Source: Shouchella shacheensis (GTDB lineage: Bacteria > Bacillota > Bacilli > Bacillales > Bacillaceae_D). Taken from it: a stretch of 64,000 nt of DNA. The stretch covers positions 1 to 64,000 of the forward strand of contig NZ_LLYY01000006.1 in the NCBI RefSeq assembly GCF_001484965.1, read 5' to 3'. Below, in pieces: positions 8,511-17,558 of the stretch (the first letter of the stretch is position 1; every line of letters starts with the position of its first letter). The notes under the pieces were generated by a model, which worked only from the letters and a program-made list of their open reading frames with translations, did not search any database and was not told the origin of the DNA. Both the position numbers and the translations under genes were made by a program.

Positions 8511-8580
8511 TGCATACGTCAAGAGAAGGAAGAGGGCTACATAGCCCTGTTTCTTCTATCAAGACAAAGGAGAATCACAA

Positions 8581-9330
8581 ATGGACATGCAGGAATTGCC
8601 GCTTATTGAGCACCTTGGTGAATTAAGAAAGAGACTCATCCTCACACTTTCTTCTTTTATTCTTCTCTTTGTGATTGCCTTTCTTTTCGTAGAAGAGATT
8701 TACGGGTGGCTCGTCCGCGACCTTCACCATAATTTAGCTTTACTCGGACCAAGCGATGTGCTGTGGGTGTATTTTATGATTGCTGGAGTGCTAGCCATTG
8801 CTGGAACCATTCCAGTTGCCGCGCACCAGACGTGGCTGTTCATGCGCCCCGGCTTAACAAAGAGAGAGCAGAGAGTAACGGTTGCCTTTATCCCGGGCCT
8901 CTTTTTCCTATTTATTGTGGGCCTTTCGTTTGGCTATTTTGTCGTCTATCCAACCGTCCTTTCCTTCTTATCCGCTCTTTCTGCCGAAAACTTTGAGATG
9001 ATGTTTACTGCCGAAAAGTATTTTAAATTCATGCTTGACCTAACCGTGCCATTTGGATTCATATTCGAGATCCCACTCGTCGTCATGTTCCTGACCTCTT
9101 TAGGTGTTATAAACCCTGCGCTGCTCTCGAAGGCGCGTAAGATCTCTTATTTCGTGCTAGTACTGGTCGCTGTCTTCATCACTCCGCCTGATTTGGTCTC
9201 AGACATCCTTGTAACCATCCCTCTCCTTATTCTTTACGAGGCGAGCGTGACATTATCGAGAATCGTTTATCGAAAACGATTAAAGCTTGAAACAAAAAGA
9301 GAGGAAGGTGCCTGGGAACAAGCTTCGTAG
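8581..9330 (+). CDS. tatC: Sec-independent translocase subunit TatC
   Basis: 249 residues. It begins with the conserved LIEHLGELRKRL and has six hydrophobic segments; PGLTKREQRV and the FEIPLVVMFL region in the second half are typical of TatC. It recognises the twin-arginine signal and, with TatA, moves folded substrates. RBS AAGGAG lies 8 bases before the ATG. It closes the phoX operon; a weak hairpin (AGTGTGA/TCACACT, 9331-9356) follows. The separation of tatA and tatC by nuclease and glpQ genes is unusual. Confidence 0.9.
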   Translation: MDMQELPLIEHLGELRKRLILTLSSFILLFVIAFLFVEEIYGWLVRDLHHNLALLGPSDVLWVYFMIAGVLAIAGTIPVAAHQTWLFMRPGLTKREQRVTVAFIPGLFFLFIVGLSFGYFVVYPTVLSFLSALSAENFEMMFTAEKYFKFMLDLTVPFGFIFEIPLVVMFLTSLGVINPALLSKARKISYFVLVLVAVFITPPDLVSDILVTIPLLILYEASVTLSRIVYRKRLKLETKREEGAWEQAS

Positions 9331-9384
9331 TGTGATCGACTCCTGTCACACTGCCATTCTGGTTTCTCATTGCCTAAAATTCAA

Positions 9385-10980
9385 TCACCCTGCCACATCC
9401 CGCTTGTTATAGCCAATCACCCCAGCCACAATGAGCGCTACCGCGACAACCGTTACAAGCGCAACGGCTGCCACATTCAAATCCTCAACCGGCAGCTGTG
9501 GAATATGGCCAAACGGAGAAAGCTTTTCCATCCATTCTGGAATCTGCAAGATGTCTCCTACATAGACGACTAAAAACGAATAGCCGAGGTAGAGCCATAT
9601 GAAGCTCGAAAGCTGTGGGCGCCATCCGACTAAAAGTGCGGCTACTGCCACCATCAGCCAGATTGCGGGGACATACACCGCGGCTGCCTTTGCCATCGTT
9701 GAGAAAGAGATGGCTTCATCCATGACTGTCAGAGCCGCTGACCAAAGGCCACTAACGGCAAGACTGAGCATGATCACGCTCGTCACCAGCGCAAGACCCA
9801 CATAGGTTCCGATCATCTTTGTCCGTGACACCGCCTGAGCCAGCAAATGTTCGTTCCTGCTCTTGTTCTCCTCCGCCTTCAGCTTTGCGATCATCATGAT
9901 TGCCGGAATGGCACAGACCATGGCGATGACCGACATCACCATTGCTAAAAACTGTTCCGTTAACGTGTACCCTTCCGTAGGCGGCAAAAGCGCTGCCACC
10001 GTTTCGTTGCTGGAGAAAAAGCTTTCTAAGTCCCCAAACACAGAGCCATAGGACACGCCGAGGACAAACAAGCCCACCGCCCAGGCGATGAGCGCAGTGC
10101 GTTGAAGACGGACGGCGAGTCCAAGCGGGCCGGACAAAAAGAAGGAAGCTTCATGCCTGCCTCGCTTTGAAGGGAACAGCCCGGCCCCTTCATCCCGAAT
10201 TGCGTGTAAGGAAAAGGCAATGACGATGATACACAGTGCCGCCCCAATCGTTAAGACAACCGGCCACCAGAGATTCGTGACGTACGCTTCCGTTCGTACG
10301 ATCCACCCGAGCGGCGACAGCATTGACAAGGTTTCATTGGAGAGGTCGCCAACGGCACGGAGCAAATAGGCGACGCCAAGCACCGCAAAGGAAAAACCGG
10401 TGGCCCCCCTCGCACTTTCGCTAAGCTGGGCAAAGAAAACCGTGACCGCCGCGAAGAAAAATCCTGTTGCACCAATAGCCGTTCCGTATAAGAACGATCC
10501 AGCTGCATCGATGCTTTCGATCTGTAACGCCCACAGTCCTGCACCCATCAAGCCAGCGAGGAGCCCATTTGCTGCAAATAAGACGGCGACGACTGCCCCC
10601 GTGCCAGCCAGACGGCCAACAGGACGCGAACGAAGGAGTTCCGTTCGTCCTTCCTCTTCATCTCCCCGGGTATGCCGTGTCACAATGAGGATATTCATGA
10701 TTGCAGCGGCTATGACCGTAAAAAGCAGCATCTGATGGGCGAGCATCGGGCCTTCGGTGTAATGATCAAGACCATAGCTAGGTCCAACCATGGCTACCAT
10801 TGCCGGATTTTGCATCGTTTCCGCGACGCCCTGCCTTTCTTCGTCGGACGCATAGAGACCGGAAAAGGAAGAAGCGGTCAGGACGGTGACCAGTGTTAGG
10901 ACGATCATCCAGAGCGGGAGGCGAACTCGGTCGCGCCGGAGAATGAATGGCATAAGAGTGCCGATTTGATGGAACATCAT
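9385..10980 (-). CDS. ABC exporter permease, large 12-TM type
   Basis: 531 residues with about twelve hydrophobic segments, in two internally similar halves. It resembles the ABC-2 permeases annotated as exporters of polyketide antibiotics/tetronasin resistance. The start ATG overlaps the stop of the upstream ATPase gene by four bases (ATGA), so the two are translationally coupled. With the ATPase it should form an exporter for a hydrophobic drug or membrane-active compound. A TetR-type gene is transcribed divergently from the operon and probably represses it. The substrate cannot be read from sequence. Confidence 0.8.
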   Translation of the reverse strand: MMFHQIGTLMPFILRRDRVRLPLWMIVLTLVTVLTASSFSGLYASDEERQGVAETMQNPAMVAMVGPSYGLDHYTEGPMLAHQMLLFTVIAAAIMNILIVTRHTRGDEEEGRTELLRSRPVGRLAGTGAVVAVLFAANGLLAGLMGAGLWALQIESIDAAGSFLYGTAIGATGFFFAAVTVFFAQLSESARGATGFSFAVLGVAYLLRAVGDLSNETLSMLSPLGWIVRTEAYVTNLWWPVVLTIGAALCIIVIAFSLHAIRDEGAGLFPSKRGRHEASFFLSGPLGLAVRLQRTALIAWAVGLFVLGVSYGSVFGDLESFFSSNETVAALLPPTEGYTLTEQFLAMVMSVIAMVCAIPAIMMIAKLKAEENKSRNEHLLAQAVSRTKMIGTYVGLALVTSVIMLSLAVSGLWSAALTVMDEAISFSTMAKAAAVYVPAIWLMVAVAALLVGWRPQLSSFIWLYLGYSFLVVYVGDILQIPEWMEKLSPFGHIPQLPVEDLNVAAVALVTVVAVALIVAGVIGYNKRDVAG

Positions 10981-11891
10981 GATTCACCTCCCGCCCCTTG
11001 CGCTGCCCCGCCTTCCTCTTCATAATGGCGCATAAATAAGTCCTCTAATGTCGGCGGTGCACTTTCCAGCTTCACAATGCCATACGGGCTGATATACTGA
11101 ACGACCGCACCCAACGCCTTGGTGTCTACTTGGAGTGAGAGTGTATGATGGTCGAGTTGAATGTCATGGACGCCTTCAAGGTTATCTAGCGACGGGAGCG
11201 GGTTCTTGGTTTCAACAAGCAAGTGCGTTCGTGTTAAATGACGTAGCTCTTCTAATGTGCCCGATTCAACGATCGCCCCCTTACGTATAATGCCGACTTT
11301 ATCACAGAGACGTTCCACTTCAGATAAAATATGACTAGAGAGAATGACACTCTTCCCTGCTTCTTTCTCCTCGAACACACAATCCTGAAAGACGCGCTCC
11401 ATCAACGGGTCAAGGCCCGACGTCGGTTCATCTAAAATATAGACGTCTGCATTCGAGGCAAACGCGGCAATTAACGCCACCTTCTGCCGATTGCCCTTTG
11501 AATACGTTCGGCATTTTTTGGTCGGATCTAATTGAAAACGGTGAATCAACTCTTCAACGCGCGACTTGTTCGCTCCGCCGCTCAATTTCAGTAAAAAATC
11601 AATCACTTCGCCTCCGCTCAAATTCGGCCAAAGGTTCACATCCCCTGGCACATAGGCAAGGCGCTTGTGAATCTCAACCGTGTCCTTCCATACATCCTTT
11701 CCAAAGATCGTCGCTTGCCCTGATGATGCTTTTAACATCCCAAGCAGAATTCGAATGGTGGTGGATTTGCCGGCTCCATTTGGACCGATGAAGCCATAGA
11801 TTTCTCCTTGGTTCACCTCTATGTCAACACCCTCTAAGGCTTGGAATGAACCGAAGTTCTTTGTAACCTTCCGTGTTTCTACGACAGCCAT
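10977..11891 (-). CDS. ABC exporter ATP-binding protein
   Basis: About 304 residues from ATG 11891 (RBS GAGGAG). Walker A GPNGAGKST near residue 40, signature LSGGE near 90, Walker B VYILDEPTSGLDPL near 150, and a switch His in SSHILSEVERL. The C-terminal 90 residues form the extra domain of drug/antibiotic exporters. It energises the permease encoded downstream, with which it overlaps. The signature is unusual in lying early in the segment VNLWPNLSGGEVIDFL, while a second helical-domain segment KCRTYSKGNRQKVALI occupies the normal signature place as YSKGNRQK; that is common in this exporter subfamily. Confidence 0.85.
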   Translation of the reverse strand: MAVVETRKVTKNFGSFQALEGVDIEVNQGEIYGFIGPNGAGKSTTIRILLGMLKASSGQATIFGKDVWKDTVEIHKRLAYVPGDVNLWPNLSGGEVIDFLLKLSGGANKSRVEELIHRFQLDPTKKCRTYSKGNRQKVALIAAFASNADVYILDEPTSGLDPLMERVFQDCVFEEKEAGKSVILSSHILSEVERLCDKVGIIRKGAIVESGTLEELRHLTRTHLLVETKNPLPSLDNLEGVHDIQLDHHTLSLQVDTKALGAVVQYISPYGIVKLESAPPTLEDLFMRHYEEEGGAAQGAGGES

Positions 11892-12045
11892 GTGCACTCT
11901 CCTCGTCTCAGAAATCTATTTTTGAATTTTTTTGCTCTATATAGTTCATAATATACAATATATGCCCCCTTGACAAGAAGATATGAACGCTTTTATTTGT
12001 TTTTCTTCATTATTTTAATTACACTCAAAGAGAGGTGAAAATGCA
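11892..12045. promoter_or_regulatory. Divergent promoter region, ABC exporter and TetR gene
   Basis: On the plus strand TTGACA (11970-11975) is followed 17 bp later by TTATTT (11993-11998), a promoter for the TetR gene. AT-rich sequence with several ATATG/CATAT half-sites (11938-11985) is a candidate operator region for both directions. The exact operator cannot be assigned. Confidence 0.4.
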
Positions 12046-12654
12046 ATGGATGGGTTTGAACGACGCAGAGAACAGAAGAAACAACAAATCTTAGAGGCCG
12101 CCCTCACCCTTTTCCTGGATTACGGCATTCAAAAGGTTGCGATGACGGAAATTGCCAAGAAAGCGATGGTCTCTCAAGTCACGATTTATAACTATTTTGA
12201 TAACAAGCATAATTTGGTTCATGAAGTCTTCGTCTACTATGTCAACAAAGCAGCCAAAGACTTCGAAGACATCGTGTATAGCGACCTTCCCTTCCCAGAA
12301 AAAATCAAACAAGTCATTTTTAATAAAAGAGAGGCGTCACAGCAGATCAACGAAGAGTTCTATCGATACTTAATGAAGGAATATACGACCGGAAGCGGTT
12401 ACATACAGACGGTCTACGAGGAAAAAGCCGTCCCTTATCTGATTGATTTGCTAGAGGAAGGCAGAGCACAGGGGCATGTGGATAAATCACTATCGAACGA
12501 AGCCATTTTTTTCTATCTTTCCATGGCTTCAGACTATGTCCAACGTGAAGATGTCTACGAAAAGATCCTACCCTTAACCGAGGAGATTACGAAGTTATTC
12601 TTTTACGGAATTGCTGGGGAAAGGAACGAAGGCCCAGAGGGGAGAGAAATGTGA
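12046..12654 (+). CDS. TetR/AcrR family transcriptional regulator
   Basis: 202 residues. The N-terminal HTH spans residues 8-55: KKQQILEAALTLFLDYGIQ, then MTEIAKKAMVSQVTIYNYFDNKHNLV, which is a textbook TetR signature. The C-terminal ligand domain is helical and not assignable. RBS AGAGAGGTG lies about 9 bases before ATG 12046. Being divergent to the ABC exporter operon it probably represses that operon and itself until the exported compound or its mimic binds. Confidence 0.85.
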   Translation: MDGFERRREQKKQQILEAALTLFLDYGIQKVAMTEIAKKAMVSQVTIYNYFDNKHNLVHEVFVYYVNKAAKDFEDIVYSDLPFPEKIKQVIFNKREASQQINEEFYRYLMKEYTTGSGYIQTVYEEKAVPYLIDLLEEGRAQGHVDKSLSNEAIFFYLSMASDYVQREDVYEKILPLTEEITKLFFYGIAGERNEGPEGREM

Positions 12655-13034
12655 AGGCGGAGAGAGAAGCCACTGGGCTCTTAATGTTCGTTCCGAAGTC
12701 TCGGCGCTTTGGTTCAGACATGCTCCGCTTTTTTCTGCCTTTAGACATGGAAGTTGTCAATTTCCCTAAAAAGAATACAAGCTCCCCCTCTCCTTAAAAC
12801 AACCCTAGCTCTTTCGCTTTAGCCAGCTTTGCTTCTCATGGTTTCTCATTTCATCGGTGTATGCCCGACTCAAGAACGTCCCACTCTAAACCACACTCCC
12901 GACTATTTCCCGGAGAATTGTTTTGTTGTTCAATCGGTGGTGCTGTCATTTGCTACAAACTTCCGACACTGTTCCCTTGTTTCAAGGCAGGAAAGAGCGG
13001 ACGCTCGCCCAAGAGGCGAAGGGCCCTCCCCCTT
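12655..13034. other. Intergenic stretch between convergent genes
   Basis: About 380 bases lie between the TetR stop and the patatin stop. Short reading frames on the plus strand lack ribosome binding sites and any recognisable protein. A small hairpin (GAGCG/CGCTC followed by TTT, minus strand, about 12990-13005) might end the patatin transcript. I see nothing else. Confidence 0.4.
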
Positions 13035-13979
13035 TCACCGCACGCGCACCTTCATCCCCGGCTTCTTTGCTCTTCTCATTCGCTTGGCCTTATGCTGTTC
13101 AAAATCCCAGCTTGCTAGAAAGGCTTTCGCCGAAGAATACCCTGACTGATAGAGACAACCCATTTCCTCATCGCTCAGGTCAAAATCGGTGGCACTGATG
13201 TCACCGGTCGGAATTTGAACCGTCCTCTCTTTCGTTTCTTCACTGATGTGGCGCAAATCATGGGCTTGGAGCATCGTTCTAAACATATTCGTGAAAAGGT
13301 GGACCGGTGTTGGGATCACAGCTCCTGTATCGATTTCCTCTTTGACGAACCGGAACCCGAATGTTGGAAAACGCGGTTCCCCGTCTGTATCATAGATCCA
13401 GATGGGGAAATTGCTAAGCAAGCCTCCATCTAAAATATAAGATTTGCTGCCATCATCGGCTTTCCAAATCACCGGACGGAAGAAAAATGGCATCGCTGTA
13501 CTCATCTTGACAGCGGTTGATATCTTCACATCTCTAGGAGTCATGCCATAACGGTCCAAATCATCGGGCAAAACCAGCAGTTGCCCATTTGAAATGTCCG
13601 AGGCGATAATCTTTAGCTTTCCCTCTGGAAGATCAGCAAAGGTCTGGATGCCCTTTTCAGCAAGAACACCATCGATCCACTCTGCCAGGTAATCGTTTTT
13701 GTAAAAACCAAGATGAATGAAAAGTTCGACTACACTTCCGACCACAGGAATGCGATGGAGGAGGGTCCTCCCTCGAAGTTTGGAAAAATCCAATTCTCTT
13801 AAAAGATCCCGGACTTCATGGCTGTTATACCCGCCCGCCAAAAGAGCGGCGATCACCGCCCCCGCTGACGTTCCCGCCAGTCTTTGCCACTCTACACCGG
13901 CCTCTTCCATCGCTTGAATCGCTCCGGCAAAAGCAATGCCGCGGACCCCGCCACCTTCAAACACAGCATCTGCCTTCAT
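13035..13979 (-). CDS. Patatin-like phospholipase
   Basis: 314 residues from ATG 13979 (RBS AGAGGTG). The catalytic dyad motifs are clear: oxyanion-hole GGGVRG at residues 9-14, nucleophile GTSAG near 35-39, and DGG (YILDGGLLSNFP) near 165. This is the bacterial RssA/YlbK-like class of patatin hydrolases, presumed lipid acyl hydrolases in the cytoplasm. No signal peptide. It is a single gene, with the subtilisin gene upstream separated by a terminator. Substrate unknown. Confidence 0.87.
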   Translation of the reverse strand: MKADAVFEGGGVRGIAFAGAIQAMEEAGVEWQRLAGTSAGAVIAALLAGGYNSHEVRDLLRELDFSKLRGRTLLHRIPVVGSVVELFIHLGFYKNDYLAEWIDGVLAEKGIQTFADLPEGKLKIIASDISNGQLLVLPDDLDRYGMTPRDVKISTAVKMSTAMPFFFRPVIWKADDGSKSYILDGGLLSNFPIWIYDTDGEPRFPTFGFRFVKEEIDTGAVIPTPVHLFTNMFRTMLQAHDLRHISEETKERTVQIPTGDISATDFDLSDEEMGCLYQSGYSSAKAFLASWDFEQHKAKRMRRAKKPGMKVRVR

Positions 13980-14082
13980 CGTTTCACCTCTTGTCTGCAT
14001 TTATGTTACTATCCTAACGATACTTCTATTATAAGGAGGGAGACTCGGCCTGAGAACGGCCTTTCCTTTAGTAAACACACAC

Positions 14083-14110
14083 AAAAGCCAGGAAGGGTCT
14101 CCTGGCTTCG
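14083..14110 (-). terminator. Terminator of the intracellular subtilisin gene
   Basis: Read on the minus strand, an AGCCAGGA/TCCTGGCT stem is followed by TTTTGTGTG. It lies just after the isp stop. Confidence 0.7.
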
Positions 14111-14126
14111 TATTCTTGATCTCCTC

Positions 14127-15110
14127 TTATCTGTTCACGGCCTCTTCCCCTCGTCTCGTTGTCGGGAACCGTCCCGTAATCCTTTCTACGAGCCCAAGCG
14201 TTAAAAAGCCATTTCCTTCGGCTTGCTTGGAATACCCGATCGGAGTCGTTCGCCGAATGAGCTGAGCATAGATTTCCGCTTCAGACAGGTGACGGTTAAA
14301 TTCGCCCTCCGTCAAGTTGATCAAGAGTGCAACGGCCCCCGAAACGTGAGGGGTAGACATCGAGGTGCCGGTTAACCTTGCATAGCCCCCGTCCAAATAC
14401 GTCGATAGAACATTGACACCGGGAGCGACGAGGTCGATTTCATCGTTCGTGTTCGTAAATTCGGTGATCTCTCGTTCAACATTCACCGCGCCGACTGCGA
14501 TCACCTCGTTATACGCCCCTGGATACGCGAACTCGTCCGTGTCGTCCCGGCCATCGCCTTCATTGCCCGCGGCGCATACAACGGAAACATCCTGATCCAC
14601 CGCATACTGGATGACTTCATGGAGCTCCTCTATATCCTGAGGCCCTCCTAGCGACATCGTGATCACTCGGACGCGCTCATCGTTGGGTCCCCTCCAGTCG
14701 ACCGCATAGCGAATCGACTCAATGATCCACTCCATCTGGCCGCTGCCGTCTTCGCTTAGTACTTTCAAAATAAGGAGGTCTGCTTCAGGGGCAGCCCCTA
14801 TCACTCCATTCCCTGTTTCAGAGGCAGCGACTGTACCCGCCACATGAGTCCCGTGCCCGTTATTGTCCGAGAAGTTCGTTTCATCTCCATCATAATCGGA
14901 CGTAAAATTTCTTCCGTCAATAATCCGTTCCTTAAGGTCCGGATGATCCATTTGACAGCCAGTATCAATCACCGCCACCACCTGGCCTGCCCCTCTCTCC
15001 GCAGACTCCCAGATGGCAGGGGCTTCTACCATCTCAATTCCTACTGGCACCTCGGATGACGTTGTGAACACTTCTTCCCTTTTAAAAGGGATCAAACGAA
15101 CGTTCTTCAT
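14127..15110 (-). CDS. isp: Intracellular serine protease (subtilisin family S8)
   Basis: 327 residues and no signal peptide. The N-terminal extension carries RLIPF at residues 5-9, the inhibitory LIPY/F motif of intracellular subtilisins that blocks the active site until cleaved. The triad is Asp49 (VIDTG), His86 (NGHGTHVAG) and Ser250 (GTSMSTPH), with oxyanion Asn183 (AAGNEG). This is the ISP class that performs most cytoplasmic proteolysis in late growth and sporulation. RBS AAAGGAGG lies 7-8 bases before the ATG. It is monocistronic with its own terminator. Confidence 0.93.
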   Translation of the reverse strand: MKNVRLIPFKREEVFTTSSEVPVGIEMVEAPAIWESAERGAGQVVAVIDTGCQMDHPDLKERIIDGRNFTSDYDGDETNFSDNNGHGTHVAGTVAASETGNGVIGAAPEADLLILKVLSEDGSGQMEWIIESIRYAVDWRGPNDERVRVITMSLGGPQDIEELHEVIQYAVDQDVSVVCAAGNEGDGRDDTDEFAYPGAYNEVIAVGAVNVEREITEFTNTNDEIDLVAPGVNVLSTYLDGGYARLTGTSMSTPHVSGAVALLINLTEGEFNRHLSEAEIYAQLIRRTTPIGYSKQAEGNGFLTLGLVERITGRFPTTRRGEEAVNR

Positions 15111-15399
15111 AATTAGCCTCCTTTTAGAATGGACGTACTTCCCTTTTACCTTTATTCCGAAAACTCAAACCTAAACAATCGCATAGGTTCTGATTTGAAT
15201 CAAAGGTACCGTTTGCCCATAGATCATTGCTACCGATTCGCACACCCTCACTCACATAAATGGAATTTATTAGGTTATTTTCTAAGACACTTCCTGATCA
15301 AAAACAAAGCGAGAACCTGCTTCAACAGAAAAAGGTTTAAGCCATCACTTGTTCGTACAGAATAGGTGGTACGTAACCGAAAAAGAAAGTAGGGGCACC

Positions 15400-15528
15400 A
15401 TGCTAGGTAAATTTAAGTCGCCACACTCAATAAAGAAGGCAGAAGATCAATTAAACAACCAACAGAAAAAATTCGAGAAGAAGGTAAAGGCATACAAGCA
15501 GAAATACACGAAAAAAACTGGCCGCTAA
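15400..15528 (+). CDS. Very small basic protein, 42 aa
   Basis: A 42-residue lysine- and glutamine-rich helical peptide, beginning MLGKFKSPHS and ending KKTGR. The RBS is modest (AGGGG, about 6 bases before ATG). A hairpin begins within its last codons. No family recognised. The strong basic composition suggests nucleic-acid binding or a small spore protein, but this is only composition. Confidence 0.45.
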   Translation: MLGKFKSPHSIKKAEDQLNNQQKKFEKKVKAYKQKYTKKTGR

Positions 15529-15540
15529 CGACCAGTTTCA
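15511..15540 (-). terminator. Bidirectional terminator between two tiny genes
   Basis: AAACTGG (15515-15521) pairs with CCAGTTT (15532-15538). Read on the minus strand it is followed by seven T, so it chiefly ends the gene at 15546-15695; on the plus strand only TTCAATTACTT follows. Confidence 0.65.
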
Positions 15541-15545
15541 ATTAC

Positions 15546-15695
15546 TTACATCGGTTTTTTCTGTTTTACAATTTCTTCGTAGCGCTTTTCAAGTTCCTGC
15601 TGCTTCTTTCGATTATACTCTAATTGCTTTGTGGCATATTCCGAAAGCTTACGATTTTTACAAGAAGTGACGTCAGGTTTCATAGTCTCCGGCAT
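15546..15695 (-). CDS. Very small hypothetical protein, 49 aa
   Basis: A 49-residue, strongly helical charged peptide (MPETMKPDVTSC..., ending KQKKPM) with one Cys near residue 12. RBS AAAGGATC lies just before the ATG and a good terminator follows its stop, so expression is credible. Convergent with the 42-residue gene. Not recognised; the repeated QLEYNRKKQQELEKRYEE pattern predicts a coiled coil. Confidence 0.5.
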   Translation of the reverse strand: MPETMKPDVTSCKNRKLSEYATKQLEYNRKKQQELEKRYEEIVKQKKPM

Positions 15696-15821
15696 ACATG
15701 ATCCTTTCTACCTTAATGGGAATAGCTTGTCCCACTAAAGTGAAACTTCCTAATGGTATCTTACCTTTCCCTCCAAGGGGTCAGATGAAACGAGCATAAG
15801 CCGATGGATGCTTCTACTATA

Positions 15822-16931
15822 TCAGGTATCTTTGAAGAGGAGCAACTCATTTAGGATAGCATCCACCTCACATGTTAACATCATGAAGTCACCAATGGCA
15901 TCTAATTTCATTGTCGTGTACTCGGAATTGTCAAGCAAGTACTTTGTGTTTTCATCAATATGCAATTGGCAAATCCAGCAACTTCCATCTTGAATAAAAA
16001 ATCGGAACGCAAGAATATTCTCATTGTCGTTTTTCATTCTAAAATGGATGGATTGAAATTCTTCATCTACGCCTTGAAAAGAGCTTGTCGCTAACCGTTT
16101 TTCAAAATAGGGTTCAGGCCAACCACGGCAACTCACCAACTCGAAACATTCGTCCCGCTTCCTATAAACAGAATACGCCACTTTTAAATCCAAGTTTCGA
16201 ATGTCAAAAGCGTTGATGGTAATCGACCACATATTCTCCTTGTAGCTATCTAGAACGCTTAGAATATACCTGATGCTCTCACTGTAAGCCGTATTGTTAT
16301 GAATCAGTTCTTGGTATTCCTCGTACAATCCCTCTAAATCCTCTACACGTTCTTCGTACCAGTCTAGCAGTCTTTCTTTTTCCTCCAACCTCTTGATGTG
16401 CAACTCCATTTCTGCATCCTTACGATTCACCTCACTAATAGCAGAGGTGGCTTGGTTCAGCTTTTCTCGAATTTGACTGTGGATGGTGGACGGATAGTTT
16501 TTCTCTAGAGCAAGTTTTCTCAGGACATTGTACTCATGCGGGCGTTTCTTTCTGTAGATGTACAGGTTGAATCCCCCTTCATTACTGGGGTCACTCATCA
16601 ATTCTTCCGCCAACTTCTTCCCATAAAGCATCACAGTACCCCCAATAAATAGGCCCCCAATTGCAAAGGTATACCATGATAACTGCCCCAGCACACGCCA
16701 TTCCTCCGTCAGCCAAATCCCTAAAGCAGAACCCACTGGAATAGCCGTGATACCTAGTTGAACAAATCCATTCAGAGCCTCCCACTTCCTAAAGAGCGCA
16801 TCACTTATTTTTTTTACTACTTCCCAAAAACCTGGTTTCCGATTGACATCATGGTTTTGAATGACGTTAACGAGCCCTTCCAGTTCATGCTCATAAACGC
16901 GCAAATATCGATCAATTTCATCCGAAGGCAT
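15822..16931 (-). CDS. Membrane protein with coiled coil and possible GAF-like sensor domain
   Basis: 369 residues from ATG 16931 (RBS AAGGAG, spacing 8). The N-terminal 55 residues are cytoplasmic helical; two membrane segments follow near residues 58-110 (GFVQLGITAIPVGSALGIW and WYTFAIGGLFIGGTVMLYG). Residues 150-210 form a long charged coiled coil with heptads. The last 150 residues look like a small-ligand/GAF-type alpha-beta domain (KVAYSVYRKRDECFEL...CRGWPEPYF, SCWICQLHIDENT). Eight bases upstream nothing operonic is seen. No effector domain is present, so it may signal through a partner. I do not recognise the family. It lies next to the parMRC locus and may have arrived with it. Confidence 0.65.
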   Translation of the reverse strand: MPSDEIDRYLRVYEHELEGLVNVIQNHDVNRKPGFWEVVKKISDALFRKWEALNGFVQLGITAIPVGSALGIWLTEEWRVLGQLSWYTFAIGGLFIGGTVMLYGKKLAEELMSDPSNEGGFNLYIYRKKRPHEYNVLRKLALEKNYPSTIHSQIREKLNQATSAISEVNRKDAEMELHIKRLEEKERLLDWYEERVEDLEGLYEEYQELIHNNTAYSESIRYILSVLDSYKENMWSITINAFDIRNLDLKVAYSVYRKRDECFELVSCRGWPEPYFEKRLATSSFQGVDEEFQSIHFRMKNDNENILAFRFFIQDGSCWICQLHIDENTKYLLDNSEYTTMKLDAIGDFMMLTCEVDAILNELLLFKDT

Positions 16932-17187
16932 TAGGATTCTCCTTATCTTGCGACGTTCCCCCCATGAAATTGCTGAAAAAATTACACTAAAATTAGATGT
17001 GTTAACCACAATCAGACTACACACGGGTCAAAACGTGTGTAGCGGTTGCCTAACAATCCATAAATTGACGTATCCCCGACTCTTTCACCCATACACTTCT
17101 ATTTTCATGGTAAAACTCCCTTCTTTTTTTAGCGAATTCTTTAACATCTTGCAATATACATCGCCACGCTCCGAGACTCGCGTTTCT

Positions 17188-17491
17188 ATGAACGTTCATG
17201 TTCTATCAACACATTGTATGTATAATGTATGTATGTTTTGTATGTATTTTTTATACACATATTTTATACATACAAAGTAGCTACATGATGTGTTGTCTAT
17301 ACTCATCAGTGTTCAAGCGATAACCAAGTCAGTCCTTAGTAGACAGAATTTATACCCTTCTTATATGCCTTTCCATTTTTTTGTAGTATCAACCCTACGT
17401 ACAATATGTGTATGTTTTGTGTGTATATCATACACACAAAACATACATACCGTTTATACATACAGCGTAGCTACATTATGAGTTGCCTATC
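17188..17491. repeat. Candidate centromere (parC) with two repeat modules
   Basis: Two modules 190 bp apart share a 38-bp direct repeat (17263-17300 and 17453-17490) built as TTTATACATACA-N3-TAGCTACAT-N-ATG-N-GTTG-N-CTAT. Each is preceded by an inverted repeat of TATGT elements; the second is perfect with 16-bp arms (17411-17426 and 17430-17445, 3-base loop). A further palindrome ATGAACGTTCAT lies at 17188-17199. The AT-rich, repeat-filled 627-bp gap directly upstream of parM is where type II plasmid centromeres and their autoregulated promoters lie. Confidence 0.7.
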
Positions 17492-17558
17492 TCGCTTTCT
17501 CCTCTTATAATAGATTCATAGCCACTCATTTTACTCACAATTACAGGAGGATTTTTAA

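Noticed and set aside
12829-13198. Plus-strand frames opposite the patatin 3' end
   Set aside because: Shadow of the patatin gene and intergenic DNA; no RBS.
15129-15365. 78-codon plus-strand frame upstream of the 42-residue gene
   Set aside because: No RBS, no recognisable protein, lies in the divergent promoter gap of isp.
17188-17491. Replication origin iterons
   Set aside because: No Rep gene adjacent; position directly before parM fits a partition centromere better.
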